From: Malikia granosa
Lineage (GTDB): Bacteria > Pseudomonadota > Gammaproteobacteria > Burkholderiales > Burkholderiaceae_C
Length of the DNA: 64,000 nucleotides
Assembly (NCBI RefSeq): GCF_002980595.1
Contig: NZ_PVLQ01000007.1
Span: 1-64,000, forward strand
Direction: 5' to 3'
Shown: in pieces, positions 50,748-61,481 of the stretch
How the letters are laid out: each line of letters starts with the position of its first letter
Numbering within the stretch: the stretch's first letter is position 1
Notes under the pieces: model-generated
What the model was told of the DNA's origin: nothing
Database searches by the model: none
What the model saw: only the letters and a program-made list of their open reading frames with translations
Program-made: the position numbers and the translations under genes

Positions 50748-51143
50748 ATGAAATTCCAAAGCATTCTGTTGTGGAGCGGCGTGGCGGCCTTGCTGGTGCT
50801 GGCGCAGTCGCAATTCGGCTGGCCCGGCCTGGCTTTCGCGGGCGCCGGCCTGGTGATGTGGCTGCTGCTGCACTTCACGCGCCTGATGGGCGTGATGAAG
50901 CGCGCCGCCAACCGGCCCGTCGGCCATGTCGACAGCGCGGTCATGCTCAACGCCAAGCTGCAGCCGGGACGCCCGCTGATGCACGTGATCGCGCAGACGC
51001 GCGCGCTCGGCGAGCGCCTGTCGGACGAAGGCGCGCAGCCCGAGGTCTATCGCTGGCGCGATGGCTCGGGCTCGAGTGTGAGCTGCGAGTTCGAGGGCGG
51101 CAAGCTTGCGCGCTGGAAGCTGGAGCGACCGGAGCAGGACTGA
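50748..51143 (+). CDS. Small inner-membrane protein of unknown function
   Basis: A 131-residue protein with two hydrophobic helices at ~5-20 and ~24-43 followed by a soluble ~85-residue part containing RDGSGSSVSCEFEGGKLARWKL. Homologues in Burkholderiales are sometimes labelled glycerate kinase, which the sequence does not support (no kinase motifs, far too short). The ATG at 50748 is the first that gives a normal membrane N-terminus. It is divergent from the GspE-type gene. Confidence 0.7.
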   Translation: MKFQSILLWSGVAALLVLAQSQFGWPGLAFAGAGLVMWLLLHFTRLMGVMKRAANRPVGHVDSAVMLNAKLQPGRPLMHVIAQTRALGERLSDEGAQPEVYRWRDGSGSSVSCEFEGGKLARWKLERPEQD

Positions 51144-51158
51144 GCGGCCGGAACGGGC

Positions 51159-51962
51159 TCACAGCGTCCAGTCGTACTCGATGGTCAGCGGCGCGTGGTC
51201 GCTGAACCATTGCTCCTTGTAGATGCTCGCGCGGCGCGCCTGTACGGCCAGCGCCGGGCTGGCCAGCTGGTAGTCGATGCGCCAGCCCACGTTCTTGGCG
51301 CGCGCCTGGCCGCGGTTGCTCCACCAGGTGTAGCTGCCCTCGCCTTCCTCGGGGTGCAGATGGCGGTAGACGTCGACCAGGCCGGCCTCGTCCAGCAGCT
51401 TGCTCATCCAGGCGCGCTCCTCGGGCAGGAAGCCGCTGTTCTTGAGGTTGCCTTTCCAGTTCTTCAGGTCGATCTCGCGGTGCGCGATGTTGACGTCGCC
51501 GCACAGCACGTAGTCGCGCTCGGCGTTCATGCGCTGCAGCTGGGGATAGATCAGCTCGAGAAAGCGGAACTTGGCCTGCTGGCGCTCCTCGCTCGACGAG
51601 CCGCTCGGAAAGTAGCAGCTGACGAGGCTGCGCTTCTTGGACAGCGTATCGAAGCGCAGCTCGACGTAGCGGCCCTCGGCGTCGAACTCGGGCTCGCCCA
51701 GGCCGACGATCACCTCGCTGGGCTCGTGCCGGCTGTAGAGCGCGACGCCCGAATAGCCCTTCTTCTCGGCATAGTGGAAATAGCCCTGCAGGCCGGCGAG
51801 CTGCTCGAAGCGGCCGGCCACGTCGGTGCCCTGCGCCTTGAGTTCCTGCACGCCAATACAATCAGGCGCCTGGGCTGCGACCCAGTCTTCCAGCCCCTTG
51901 GAAGTGGCGGATCGGATGCCGTTGAGGTTGAGGCTGGTGAGTTTGAACAAGGAATTTCCCAT
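51159..51962 (-). CDS. xth: Exodeoxyribonuclease III
   Basis: A Mg2+-dependent apurinic-site endonuclease and 3'-5' exonuclease (267 residues with this start) for base-excision repair. The motifs LNLNGIRSA near the N-terminus, QELKAQ (metal-binding Glu), CGDVNIAHREIDL and the C-terminal SDHAPLTIEYD (catalytic His) are intact. The ATG at 51962 overlaps the pyrE ATG on the other strand by two bases and lacks a ribosome site; a TTG four codons later (in front of FKLTSLNL) is an alternative. Translation from the long upstream frame is rejected as it lies in pyrE. Confidence 0.93.
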   Translation of the reverse strand: MGNSLFKLTSLNLNGIRSATSKGLEDWVAAQAPDCIGVQELKAQGTDVAGRFEQLAGLQGYFHYAEKKGYSGVALYSRHEPSEVIVGLGEPEFDAEGRYVELRFDTLSKKRSLVSCYFPSGSSSEERQQAKFRFLELIYPQLQRMNAERDYVLCGDVNIAHREIDLKNWKGNLKNSGFLPEERAWMSKLLDEAGLVDVYRHLHPEEGEGSYTWWSNRGQARAKNVGWRIDYQLASPALAVQARRASIYKEQWFSDHAPLTIEYDWTL

Positions 51963-52665
51963 GGTGGTTGAAGCGAACAAGCCGGCGTCGGACGACGCAC
52001 TGGCGCTGGAATTTGTGCAATTTTCCGTCGAATCGGGCGTGCTTCGCTTTGGCGAGTTCAAGACCAAGGCCGGTCGCCTGAGTCCCTACTTCTTCAATGC
52101 CGGCCTGTTCGACGATGGCGCCAAGCTGGGCCGGCTGGCGGCCTTCTACGCCCGGCGCATCCAGGCCAGCGGCCTGGAGTTCGACATGATCTTCGGCCCG
52201 GCCTACAAGGGCATCCCGCTGGCGGCGGCGGTCGCGATCGAGCTCGCGCGGCTGGGCGTCAACAAGCCCTTCGCCTACAACCGCAAGGAAGCCAAGGACC
52301 ATGGCGAAGGCGGCAGCCTGGTCGGCGCCCCGCTGCAGGGCCGGGTGCTGATCGTCGACGACGTGATGAGCGCCGGCACCGCCGCGCGCGAGTCGATCGC
52401 GCTGATCAAGGCCGCAGGCGCCATCCCGCATGCGGTCGCGATTGCGCTCGATCGCCAGGAGATGGCGACCGAAGTCACGCCGGACGGCGTGCGCGACGTG
52501 CCCTACAGCGCGGTGCAGTATGTGCGCGGCCAGCTCGGCCTGCAGGTCTGCGCGATTGCGCAACTGTCCGACCTGCTGCATTATCTGCAGCAGCAGGTGG
52601 GCGGCGAGATGGCCGAGCACCGCGACCGGGTCCAGGCCTACCGCGACCGCTACGGCGTGGCCTGA
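51961..52665 (+). CDS. pyrE: Orotate phosphoribosyltransferase
   Basis: Converts orotate and PRPP to OMP in pyrimidine synthesis (234 residues). The family blocks TKAGRLSPYFFNAGLFDDG, FGPAYKGIPLA and the PRPP loop VLIVDDVMSAGTA are clear. The ATG at 51961 has AAGGA seven bases upstream, which lies inside the oppositely read xth gene, so the pyrE promoter must also be within xth. PyrC of the same pathway is at 38192-39223 and is not linked. Confidence 0.96.
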   Translation: MVVEANKPASDDALALEFVQFSVESGVLRFGEFKTKAGRLSPYFFNAGLFDDGAKLGRLAAFYARRIQASGLEFDMIFGPAYKGIPLAAAVAIELARLGVNKPFAYNRKEAKDHGEGGSLVGAPLQGRVLIVDDVMSAGTAARESIALIKAAGAIPHAVAIALDRQEMATEVTPDGVRDVPYSAVQYVRGQLGLQVCAIAQLSDLLHYLQQQVGGEMAEHRDRVQAYRDRYGVA

Positions 52666-52709
52666 GCCCGCCCGCCTCGGCAGAGGCCAAGGACGGAGGA
52701 ACAGCGATC

Positions 52710-53399
52710 ATGGCAGACCAGCCCGTCGGGTCCAGGCCTGGTGCCCAGGCGGCGGTCTGGTGCGGTCTGGTGCTGCTCGGCGGCGCGGGCAGCCCGGGTC
52801 TGGCCTGGGCCCAGGACGAGGGCTTCGCGGCCGGCGGCCAGCCCAGCATCTATGTCTGCGTCGATCCCGGCGGACGACGCATCACCGCCGACCGGCCGAT
52901 TGCGGAATGCATGGCAACGGGCCAGCGCGAACTGCGGGCCAGCGGCGAGCTCAAGCGCATCGTCCCGCCGGTCCTGACGGCCAGCGAGCGGGCCCAGGAG
53001 GCCGCTCGGCTCGAGCAGGAGGCCAACCTGCAGATCCATCTCAAGGAAGACCGGCGCAGGGACCGCGCGCTGGTGCTGCGCTACCCCGATCTGGCGGCCC
53101 ATGCCAAGGCCAGGGCCGAATGGCTGGCCCAGCAGGACGGTCTGCTGGCCGCGATGCGGATGCGTGAATCCGAGCTGAGCCGACAAGGCCAGGGCATAGC
53201 GGCCAAGCTCGAGCTCTACCGCCAGAAGCATGGCCTGGCACCGGCCGGGCTCAGGCAACTGGAGCAGGAAAACGTGCGCCAGCGCGCCTTGCAGTCGGCC
53301 CAGCTGGCGGCCCAGCTGCGCGAGCGCGCGCGCATCGAACAGCGTTTCGACGAGGAACTCGTGCGGCTGCGCCAGCTCTGGGCACCGGCCGGGCGCTGA
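52710..53399 (+). CDS. DUF4124-like secreted protein with coiled-coil tail
   Basis: A 229-residue protein of unknown function. A long signal peptide (~residues 1-35, ending in AWA) precedes IYVCVDPGGRRITADRPIAEC, the cysteine-pair pattern of DUF4124. From ~85 on it is mostly charged helix (Arg, Glu, Gln, Leu), with a conserved-looking RRRDRALVLRYPD. It should be periplasmic. It follows pyrE by 44 bases in the same direction, perhaps as one transcript, and is convergent with gatB. Confidence 0.75.
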   Translation: MADQPVGSRPGAQAAVWCGLVLLGGAGSPGLAWAQDEGFAAGGQPSIYVCVDPGGRRITADRPIAECMATGQRELRASGELKRIVPPVLTASERAQEAARLEQEANLQIHLKEDRRRDRALVLRYPDLAAHAKARAEWLAQQDGLLAAMRMRESELSRQGQGIAAKLELYRQKHGLAPAGLRQLEQENVRQRALQSAQLAAQLRERARIEQRFDEELVRLRQLWAPAGR

Positions 53400-53427
53400 A
53401 GCCGGCGCCAGCCGGCATCAGGCCGCG

Positions 53428-53457
53428 ACAACAACCCGGCGCAGGACGGGCTGTTGT
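53428..53457. terminator. Hairpin between convergent genes
   Basis: ACAACAACCCG (53428-53438) and CGGGCTGTTGT (53447-53457) form an 11-bp stem with one mismatch and an eight-base loop between two convergent genes. There is no clear T run, so termination is only suggested. Confidence 0.35.
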
Positions 53458-53463
53458 GGCGGG

Positions 53464-54939
53464 TCAGCCCAGGCGGGCTTTCAGGACCTCGTTGACCTGG
53501 GCCGGGTTGGCCTTGCCCTTGCTGGCCTTCATGACCTGGCCGACCAGCGCGTTGAAGGCCTTGTCCTTGCCGGCGCGGTATTCGGCGACGTTCTTCTCGT
53601 TGGCCGCCAGCACCTCGTCGACGATGGCTTCGAGTGCGCCGCTGTCGTTCATTTGCTTCAAGCCCTTGGACTCGACCAGCGCATCGATCTGCGCCAGCGG
53701 TTCGCCCGCAGGCACCTCGCCGGCCCACAGCGCATCCATCACCTGCTTGGCGGCGTTGTTGCTGATGGTGCCGTCGGCGATGCGCTGGATCAAGGCCGCC
53801 AGCTGGGCGGCAGCCACGGGCGCAGCGGCAATGTCGCGCTCCTCGGCGTTCAGGCGACGCGAGACCTCGCCCATGACCCAGTTGCTGACCAGCTTCGGCT
53901 GGCCGCAGGCCTTGGCCGCCGCCTCGAAATAGGCCGCCATCGCCGGGCTCTGCGTCAGCGTGGTGGCGTCGTACTCGGGCAGGCCGTAGTCGGCGACGAA
54001 GCGCTCGGCCTGCGCGCGCGGCAGCTCGGGCATTTCGGCGCGCACCCGCTCGACCCAGTCGCGCTCGATGACCAGCGGCGGCAGGTCCGGATCGGGGAAG
54101 TAGCGATAGTCGGCCGCGTCCTCCTTGGTGCGCATAGCGCGCGTCTCGCCGGTGTCGGGGTCGAACAGCACGGTGGCCTGCTCGATCTCGTAACCGTCCT
54201 CGATCTGCTCGATCTGCCAGCGCACCTCGAAATCGATCGCCTGCTGCATGAACTTGAAGCTGTTCAGGTTCTTGATCTCACGGCGGGTGCCCAGCGGCGC
54301 GCCGGGCTTCCTGACCGAGACGTTGGCGTCGCAGCGGAAGGAACCTTCCTGCATGTTGCCGTCGCAGATGCCGATCCAGGTCACGATCTTGTGCAGCTCC
54401 TTGGCATAGGCCACGGCCTCGGCGCTGGAGCGGATGTCGGGCTCGGTGACGATCTCGAGCAGCGGCGTGCCGGCGCGATTCAGGTCGATGCCGGACAGGC
54501 CGTGGAAGTCCTCGTGCAGCGACTTGCCGGCGTCCTCCTCGAGGTGGGCACGCACCAGGCGCACGGTCTTCTTCTCGTCGCCGAGGTAGAAGGACACCTC
54601 GCCGCCCTGCACCACCGGGATCTCGAACTGGCTGATCTGGTAGCCCTTGGGCAGGTCGGGGTAGAAATAGTTCTTGCGCGCGAAGATGCTGCGTTCGGCC
54701 ACATGCGAGCCGACCGCCAGGCCGAACTGGATCGCGCGCTCGACCGCGCCACGGTTCATGACCGGCAGCGTGCCGGGCAAGGCCAGGTCGACCGCGCAGG
54801 CCTGGGTGTTGGGCTCGGCGCCGAAGGCGACGCTGGCGCGGCTGAAGATCTTGCTGTTGGTCGAGAGCTGGGCATGGGTCTCGAAGCCGATCACGACCTC
54901 GTAGCCCTGCACCAGCAGGGAGGCTTGCTTCTTGCTCAT
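53464..54939 (-). CDS. gatB: Asp/Glu-tRNA amidotransferase subunit GatB
   Basis: The kinase/tRNA-binding subunit (491 residues) of the GatCAB complex, which converts Glu-tRNA(Gln) and Asp-tRNA(Asn) to Gln-tRNA(Gln) and Asn-tRNA(Asn). The N-terminal [14 protein letters not shown], the LPKGYQISQ block, and [11 protein letters not shown] are conserved; the C-terminal YqeY-like tail ends in the usual [19 protein letters not shown] lies before the ATG at 54939, which overlaps the gatA stop (ATGA). Confidence 0.97.
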   Translation of the reverse strand: MSKKQASLLVQGYEVVIGFETHAQLSTNSKIFSRASVAFGAEPNTQACAVDLALPGTLPVMNRGAVERAIQFGLAVGSHVAERSIFARKNYFYPDLPKGYQISQFEIPVVQGGEVSFYLGDEKKTVRLVRAHLEEDAGKSLHEDFHGLSGIDLNRAGTPLLEIVTEPDIRSSAEAVAYAKELHKIVTWIGICDGNMQEGSFRCDANVSVRKPGAPLGTRREIKNLNSFKFMQQAIDFEVRWQIEQIEDGYEIEQATVLFDPDTGETRAMRTKEDAADYRYFPDPDLPPLVIERDWVERVRAEMPELPRAQAERFVADYGLPEYDATTLTQSPAMAAYFEAAAKACGQPKLVSNWVMGEVSRRLNAEERDIAAAPVAAAQLAALIQRIADGTISNNAAKQVMDALWAGEVPAGEPLAQIDALVESKGLKQMNDSGALEAIVDEVLAANEKNVAEYRAGKDKAFNALVGQVMKASKGKANPAQVNEVLKARLG

Positions 54940-56432
54940 GCGAACTCCTTGGGCGCGCGCTGGTGCCAGTCGGTGGCGCACTGGAAATGGTGGGCGGCGC
55001 CCAGCAACTGGGACTCCTGGAAGTAGTTGCCGATCAGCTGCAGGCCGACCGGCATGCCATCAGCACCGAAGCCGGCCGGCACGCTCATGCCCGGCAGGCC
55101 AGAGAGCGAGGCCGGCAGGGTGTAGATGTCGGCCAGGTAGGCCGCGACCGGATCGTCCGACTTGGCGCCGATCTTCCAGGCCACGCTGGGCGCGACCGGA
55201 CCGGCGATCAGGTCGCATTGCGTGAAGGCGCTCTGGAAGTCCTGCGCGATCAGGCGGCGGATCTGCTGCGCCTTCAGGTAGTAGGCGTCGTAGTAGCCAT
55301 GGCTCAGCACATAGGCACCGGTCAGGATGCGGCGCTGCACTTCCTCGCCAAAGCCCTCGCTGCGCGACTTCTTGTACATGTCGGTCAGGTCGGCATACTT
55401 TTCGGCGCGGTGGCCGAACTTGACGCCGTCGAAGCGGCTCAGGTTGGAGCTGGCCTCGGCCGGGGCGATGATGTAGTAGGCCGGGATCGCCAGCTCGGTG
55501 CGCGGCAGGCTGATGTCGACCAGGGTCGCGCCGAGCTTCTCGTATTCGGCCAGCGCGGCATGGACCGCCGCCAGCACGTCGGGCGCGCAACCGGCGCCAA
55601 AGAATTCCTGCGGCAGGCCGATGCGCAGGCCCTTCAAGGGCTGGGTTGCCGTGGCCTCGGGCGACAGCGGCAGTCCGAGCGCGGCGGCGTAGTCCTCGGC
55701 CGGCCGGTCCAGGCTGGTCGAGTCGCGGTCCAGGTCGGGGCCGGCCATGGCCGACAGCAGCAGCGCGCAGTCCCTGGCGCTGCGCGCCATCGGGCCAGCC
55801 TGGTCCAGGCTCGACGCATAGGCCACCATGCCGTAGCGCGAGCAGCGACCATAGGTCGGCTTGATGCCGGTGATGCCGGTGAAGCTCGCCGGCTGCCGGA
55901 TCGAGCCTCCGGTGTCGGTGCCGGTGGCGGCCGGCGCCAGGCGCGCGGCCACGGCGGCCGAGGAGCCACCCGAGGAGCCGCCCGGCACCCGGGTCTTGTC
56001 CCAGGGGTTGAGCGCGGGGCCGTAGGCCGAGTTGTCGTTGCCCGAGCCCATCGCGAACTCGTCGCAGTTGAGCTTGCCCAGCGTCACGGCGCCGGCCGCG
56101 GCCAGCTTCGCGACCACGGTGGCGTCGAAGGGGCTGCGGTAGTTTTCCAGCATCTTCGAGCCGGCGGTGGTCGGGAAATCCTTGGTGACGAACAGATCCT
56201 TGTGCGCGATCGGCACGCCGAGCAGCGGCGTGCGCTCGCCGCTGTCGAGCCGCGCATCGGCGGCACGGGCCTGGGCCAGGCTGACCTCCGGGTCGAGCGC
56301 CAGGTAGGCGCCGAGGTCGGCGTTGGCCTGGGCGCGGTCCAGCAGGGCCTGCGTGACTTCGACGCTAGAGACTTCGCGCGCAGCCAGCTTGGTGGCCAGG
56401 GCGCTCACATCCAGTTGATACAGCTCGCTCAT
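54936..56432 (-). CDS. gatA: Asp/Glu-tRNA amidotransferase subunit GatA
   Basis: The amidase subunit (498 residues) that releases ammonia from glutamine. The Ser-cis-Ser-Lys catalytic set is visible: the Lys in HKDLFVTK (~residue 72), the glycine-serine loop [10 protein letters not shown] and [12 protein letters not shown] with the nucleophilic Ser. Length and order match the amidase-signature family. Its start overlaps the gatC stop (ATGA). The ammonia travels to GatB through an internal channel. Confidence 0.97.
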   Translation of the reverse strand: MSELYQLDVSALATKLAAREVSSVEVTQALLDRAQANADLGAYLALDPEVSLAQARAADARLDSGERTPLLGVPIAHKDLFVTKDFPTTAGSKMLENYRSPFDATVVAKLAAAGAVTLGKLNCDEFAMGSGNDNSAYGPALNPWDKTRVPGGSSGGSSAAVAARLAPAATGTDTGGSIRQPASFTGITGIKPTYGRCSRYGMVAYASSLDQAGPMARSARDCALLLSAMAGPDLDRDSTSLDRPAEDYAAALGLPLSPEATATQPLKGLRIGLPQEFFGAGCAPDVLAAVHAALAEYEKLGATLVDISLPRTELAIPAYYIIAPAEASSNLSRFDGVKFGHRAEKYADLTDMYKKSRSEGFGEEVQRRILTGAYVLSHGYYDAYYLKAQQIRRLIAQDFQSAFTQCDLIAGPVAPSVAWKIGAKSDDPVAAYLADIYTLPASLSGLPGMSVPAGFGADGMPVGLQLIGNYFQESQLLGAAHHFQCATDWHQRAPKEFA

Positions 56433-56728
56433 TCGATCACCTTGGGCACGAGGAACAGGCCGTTCTCGACGGCCGGGGCGCTCTTCTGGTTGGCTTCGCG
56501 CTGGTTGGCTTCGCTCACCACGTCGTCGCGCAGGCGCAGCGCGACCTGGCCGATCACGGCGGTTGGGTGCGCGAGCGGCTCGACACCGGCGGTATCGACC
56601 GCTTGCATCTGCTCGACCAGGTCGAAAAAGCCGTTGAGCCGGGTCAGCATGCGCTCGGCTTGCGCCTGGTCGAGCTCGAGCCGCGCGAGATGGGCGATGC
56701 GCCCGATATCTGGCAGGGTCAGGGACAT
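56429..56728 (-). CDS. gatC: Asp/Glu-tRNA amidotransferase subunit GatC
   Basis: A 99-residue protein that wraps around GatA and stabilises the complex. The N-terminus ([16 protein letters not shown]) and the C-terminal LFLVPKVIE are the conserved contact regions. First gene of the gatC-gatA-gatB run, all overlapping by four bases. Its 5' side faces mreB across a 243-base divergent region. Confidence 0.95.
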   Translation of the reverse strand: MSLTLPDIGRIAHLARLELDQAQAERMLTRLNGFFDLVEQMQAVDTAGVEPLAHPTAVIGQVALRLRDDVVSEANQREANQKSAPAVENGLFLVPKVIE

Positions 56729-58018
<1,290 letters not shown>

Positions 58019-58037
58019 GCCCTGAGCGGCCCGGGTC

Positions 58038-58925
58038 ATGCCCAAGGCGACCTTAGACCGCCGAGCACCGCCACTGTTCAGGCAGGGCCTCACGCCCCTG
58101 TCCAAGCTGCTGCTGTTGGGCGCGCTGTCGGTGCTGCTGATGGTGGTCGATACCCGCTTGCAGCTGGGTGCGCCGGTGCGCGCAGCCGTGGCGACCGCGC
58201 TGACACCGCTGCAATGGCTGGCACTGGCGCCGATCCGCGCGCTGCAGTCGGGCAGCGGCTACTTCGGCAGCCTGCAGGAAGCGCAGCAGGAAGCCCATGC
58301 CGCCAGGACCGAGCTGACGCGTCAGGTCCAGCGCGCAGCCCAGGTCGAGCACCTGGGCCAGGAGAACCGCGAGCTGCGCGCCCTGCTCGGCATGCGCGAG
58401 CGGTTGAAAGTGCAGGCGCATGGCGCCGAGGCCCTGTATGACAGCGCCGACCCCTACACCCGCAAGCTCGTGATCGACCGCGGCGAGGCCCAGGGCATCA
58501 AGCCCGGCTCGCCCGTGATGGACGGCTATGGCGTGCTGGGCCAGGTCACTCGGGTCTACCCGCTGGTGTCAGAAGTCACGCTGCTGACCGACCGCGACCA
58601 GGCGATTCCCGTGCTCAACACCCGCACCGGCCAGCGCAGCGTCGCCTATGGCCAGCCCCGGCTGGGACTGCTCGAACTGCGCTTCGTCGCGGCCAGCGCC
58701 GACCTCGAGGTCGGCGACCTGCTGACCACCAGCGGCGTCGACGGGATCTACCCGCCCGGCTTGCCGGTGGCACGCATCCACAGTGTCACGCACCAGGGCG
58801 AGGGCGGCTTTGCCCGCGTGCTCTGCCAGCCGATGGCGCGCACCGAGCACTCGCTGCAGCTGCTGGTGCTGGAGCCGCTGGCCGGCGGCAAGCCGCTGCG
58901 CAACACCGAAGGGAGCAAGCGATGA
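58038..58925 (+). CDS. mreC: Rod-shape protein MreC
   Basis: A 295-residue bitopic protein: one membrane helix (~residues 18-36), a periplasmic coiled coil (~75-115, rich in Gln, Ala, Glu and Arg) and two beta-barrel domains. It activates PBP2 in the elongasome. Conserved blocks are SGVDGIYPPGLPVARI and the VMDGYGVLGQVTRV segment. It starts 19 bases after mreB and overlaps mreD by four bases. The extreme C-terminus is variable, as usual. Confidence 0.95.
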   Translation: MPKATLDRRAPPLFRQGLTPLSKLLLLGALSVLLMVVDTRLQLGAPVRAAVATALTPLQWLALAPIRALQSGSGYFGSLQEAQQEAHAARTELTRQVQRAAQVEHLGQENRELRALLGMRERLKVQAHGAEALYDSADPYTRKLVIDRGEAQGIKPGSPVMDGYGVLGQVTRVYPLVSEVTLLTDRDQAIPVLNTRTGQRSVAYGQPRLGLLELRFVAASADLEVGDLLTTSGVDGIYPPGLPVARIHSVTHQGEGGFARVLCQPMARTEHSLQLLVLEPLAGGKPLRNTEGSKR

Positions 58926-59452
58926 TCATGCCGGCCGGCCAGCCCCTGCTGCTGCCCGTCAAGCCCTGGTTCATCTGGTTCAGCCTGCTGCTCGCGCTGC
59001 TGCTCGAGATGATGCTGGGCATGGGCCTGAGCGGCCGGGCCGCCTGGCCGCCCGACCTGCTGGCCGTCGCCCTGCTGTTCTGGGTCGTGCATGAGCCGCG
59101 CCGGCTCGGCATCGGCAGCTGCTTCGTCTTCGGCGTCGCACTGGACGTGCATCAGGGCGCGCTGCTGGGCCAGCATGCGCTGGCCTTCTCGGCACTCGCC
59201 TACCTGGGACTGCAGGTGCACCGGCGCCTGCTCTGGTTCGCGCTGCCGACCCAGGCCCTGCATGTACTGCCATTGCTGCTGGCCGCGCACGCGCTGCAAT
59301 GGCTGGTGCGGCTGCTGACGGGATCGGGCTGGCCCGACTGGAGCGCGCTGCTGGCACCGCTGGTCGAGGCCGTGCTCTGGCTGCCGGCCAACTGGCTGCT
59401 GCTGGCGCCGCAGCGGCGCCCGCACGACCCCGACGACAGCCGTCCGCTCTGA
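58922..59452 (+). CDS. mreD: Rod-shape protein MreD
   Basis: A 176-residue integral membrane protein with about five helices, partner of MreC in the elongasome. The sequence is weakly conserved; WFIWFSLLLALLLEMML and the GVALDVHQGALLGQHAL block fit the family, in particular the D-x-x-x-G-x-x-G-x-H/N pattern. Its ATG overlaps the mreC stop. Six bases separate it from mrdA. Confidence 0.92.
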   Translation: MIMPAGQPLLLPVKPWFIWFSLLLALLLEMMLGMGLSGRAAWPPDLLAVALLFWVVHEPRRLGIGSCFVFGVALDVHQGALLGQHALAFSALAYLGLQVHRRLLWFALPTQALHVLPLLLAAHALQWLVRLLTGSGWPDWSALLAPLVEAVLWLPANWLLLAPQRRPHDPDDSRPL

Positions 59453-59458
59453 TCCGCC

Positions 59459-61414
59459 ATGGAGTTGCGCAACCTCGAGCAGCAACTGTCCCAGTTCCGC
59501 TCCCGGGTCTGGGTGGCCGGCCTGTTCGCCACCTTCTGCTTCGGGCTGGTGCTCGCGCGCATGTTCTACCTGCAGGTGATCCGGCACGATGACCTGCTCG
59601 AGCAGGCCGAATCGAACCGGATCGCGGTGCTGCCGGTGGTCCCGCACCGCGGCCTGATCACGGACCGCAACGGCGTGGTGCTGGCCAACAACTACTCGGC
59701 CTACACGCTCGAGATCACGCCATCCAAGGCCGGCAAGCTCGACGAGGTGATCGAGGGGCTCAAGGAGCTGATCGAGATCACCCCGCGCGACCTGCGCCGC
59801 TTCAAGCGCCTGTCCGAGGAATCGCGCCGCTTCGACTCGATCCCGATCCGCACCCGCCTGAGCGACGAGGAGATCGCCCGCTTCGCGGCCCAGCGCTACC
59901 GCTTCCCGGGCGTCGAGATCCAGGCCCGGCTGTTCCGCCATTACCCGCTGGGCGAGACCGCCAGCCATGTGATCGGCTACATCGGCCGCATCAACGCGCG
60001 CGAGAAGGCGCAGATGGAGGACTGGACCGACGAGGAGATCGCCAACTACCGCGGCACCGAGTACATCGGCAAGCTCGGGGTCGAGCAGAGCTACGAGCAG
60101 GTGCTGCACGGCATCACCGGCTTCGAGCGGGTCGAGACCTCGGCCGGCGGCCACGCGGTGCGCAAGCTGGCCGACTCGCCCGCGACGCCCGGCAATACCG
60201 TCAAGCTCACGATCGACATCAAGCTGCAGAAGATGGTCGAGGACCTGTTCGGCGACCGGCGCGGCGCCCTGGTCGCGATCGACCCGCGCAATGGCGAGCT
60301 GCTGGCCTTCGTCAGCAAGCCAACCTTCGACCCCAACCTGTTCGTCGAGGGCATCGATGTCGACAACTGGAAGGCGCTCAACGAATCGATCGACAAGCCG
60401 CTGCTCAATCGCGCGCTGCGCGGCACCTACCCGCCCGGATCGACCTACAAGCCCTTCATGGCACTGGCCGCGCTCGAGCTCGGCAAGCGCAGGCCCGAGA
60501 CCGTGATCAACGACCCGGGCTACTGGGAGTTCGGCGGCCACCGCTTCCGCAGCCATGGCGACGGCGGGCTCGGGGCGGTCAACATGCGCCGCAGCATCGT
60601 GATGTCGAGCAACGTCTACTACTACATCCTCGCCAACGACCTCGGCGTCGATGCGATCCACGACTTCATGCAGCCGTTCGGCTTCGGCCAGATCACCGGC
60701 ATCGACCTGCGCGGCGAGGTCCGCGGCGTGCTGCCGAACCAGGAATGGAAGCGCAATACCTACAAGCGCCCCGAGCAACGCAAATGGTATGCGGGCGAAA
60801 CCATCTCGCTCGGCATCGGACAGGGCTACAACAACTTCACCATGCTGCAGCTCGCGCACGCGACCGCGACGCTGGCCAACGGCGGCGTCAAGCACAAGCC
60901 CCATGTGATGCTGGCCACCCAGGATGTCGTGACCCGGGTCGAGACCCCGGCCGAGGTCGGCGCGGGCGTATCGCTCGGGGTCAAACCCGAACACGTGGCG
61001 GTCGTGCTCAGCGCGATGGAGGGCGTGACGACCGAAGGCACCGGCACCCGGGTCTTCGCCGGCGCGCCCTACCGCAGCGGCGGCAAGACCGGCACTGCGC
61101 AGGCCGTCACGATCGGCCAGAAGGACCGCTACAACGCCGCCAGGCTGGCCGAGCGCCAGCGCGACCACGCCCTCTATTCGGCCTTCGCGCCGGCCGACAA
61201 GCCGCAGGTCGCGCTGGCCGTGATCGTCGAGAACGCCGGCTTCGGCGCCGCCAGCGCGGCACCGATCGCGCGCCGGGTGTTCGACTACCTGCTGCTGGGC
61301 CGCTACCCGAGCGAAGAGGACATCCGCCTGACCCGGCTCGGCCAGTCATCGAGCCCGATCGGGCCGTTCCGGCCAGCGAGCGAAGTCGAGTGGCCACCGG
61401 CTGCGACACGCTGA
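59459..61414 (+). CDS. mrdA: Side-wall transpeptidase PBP2
   Basis: A class B penicillin-binding protein of 651 residues for elongation-specific crosslinking. One membrane helix (~residues 19-36) is followed by the pedestal domain (VPHRGLITDRNG ~61-72) and the transpeptidase domain with S328-TYK, SSN (~383-385) and KTGT (~543-546). The last ~30 residues after the domain are Pro/Ser-rich. RodA, the SEDS glycosyltransferase usually encoded next, does not follow; the next gene is on the other strand. Confidence 0.97.
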   Translation: MELRNLEQQLSQFRSRVWVAGLFATFCFGLVLARMFYLQVIRHDDLLEQAESNRIAVLPVVPHRGLITDRNGVVLANNYSAYTLEITPSKAGKLDEVIEGLKELIEITPRDLRRFKRLSEESRRFDSIPIRTRLSDEEIARFAAQRYRFPGVEIQARLFRHYPLGETASHVIGYIGRINAREKAQMEDWTDEEIANYRGTEYIGKLGVEQSYEQVLHGITGFERVETSAGGHAVRKLADSPATPGNTVKLTIDIKLQKMVEDLFGDRRGALVAIDPRNGELLAFVSKPTFDPNLFVEGIDVDNWKALNESIDKPLLNRALRGTYPPGSTYKPFMALAALELGKRRPETVINDPGYWEFGGHRFRSHGDGGLGAVNMRRSIVMSSNVYYYILANDLGVDAIHDFMQPFGFGQITGIDLRGEVRGVLPNQEWKRNTYKRPEQRKWYAGETISLGIGQGYNNFTMLQLAHATATLANGGVKHKPHVMLATQDVVTRVETPAEVGAGVSLGVKPEHVAVVLSAMEGVTTEGTGTRVFAGAPYRSGGKTGTAQAVTIGQKDRYNAARLAERQRDHALYSAFAPADKPQVALAVIVENAGFGAASAAPIARRVFDYLLLGRYPSEEDIRLTRLGQSSSPIGPFRPASEVEWPPAATR

Positions 61415-61481
61415 AGACGGACCCTAGCCAGACCGCTGAGCCTGCAGCAGCCACCCACCTGCTGGCAGCCGCCAGCCAGGC

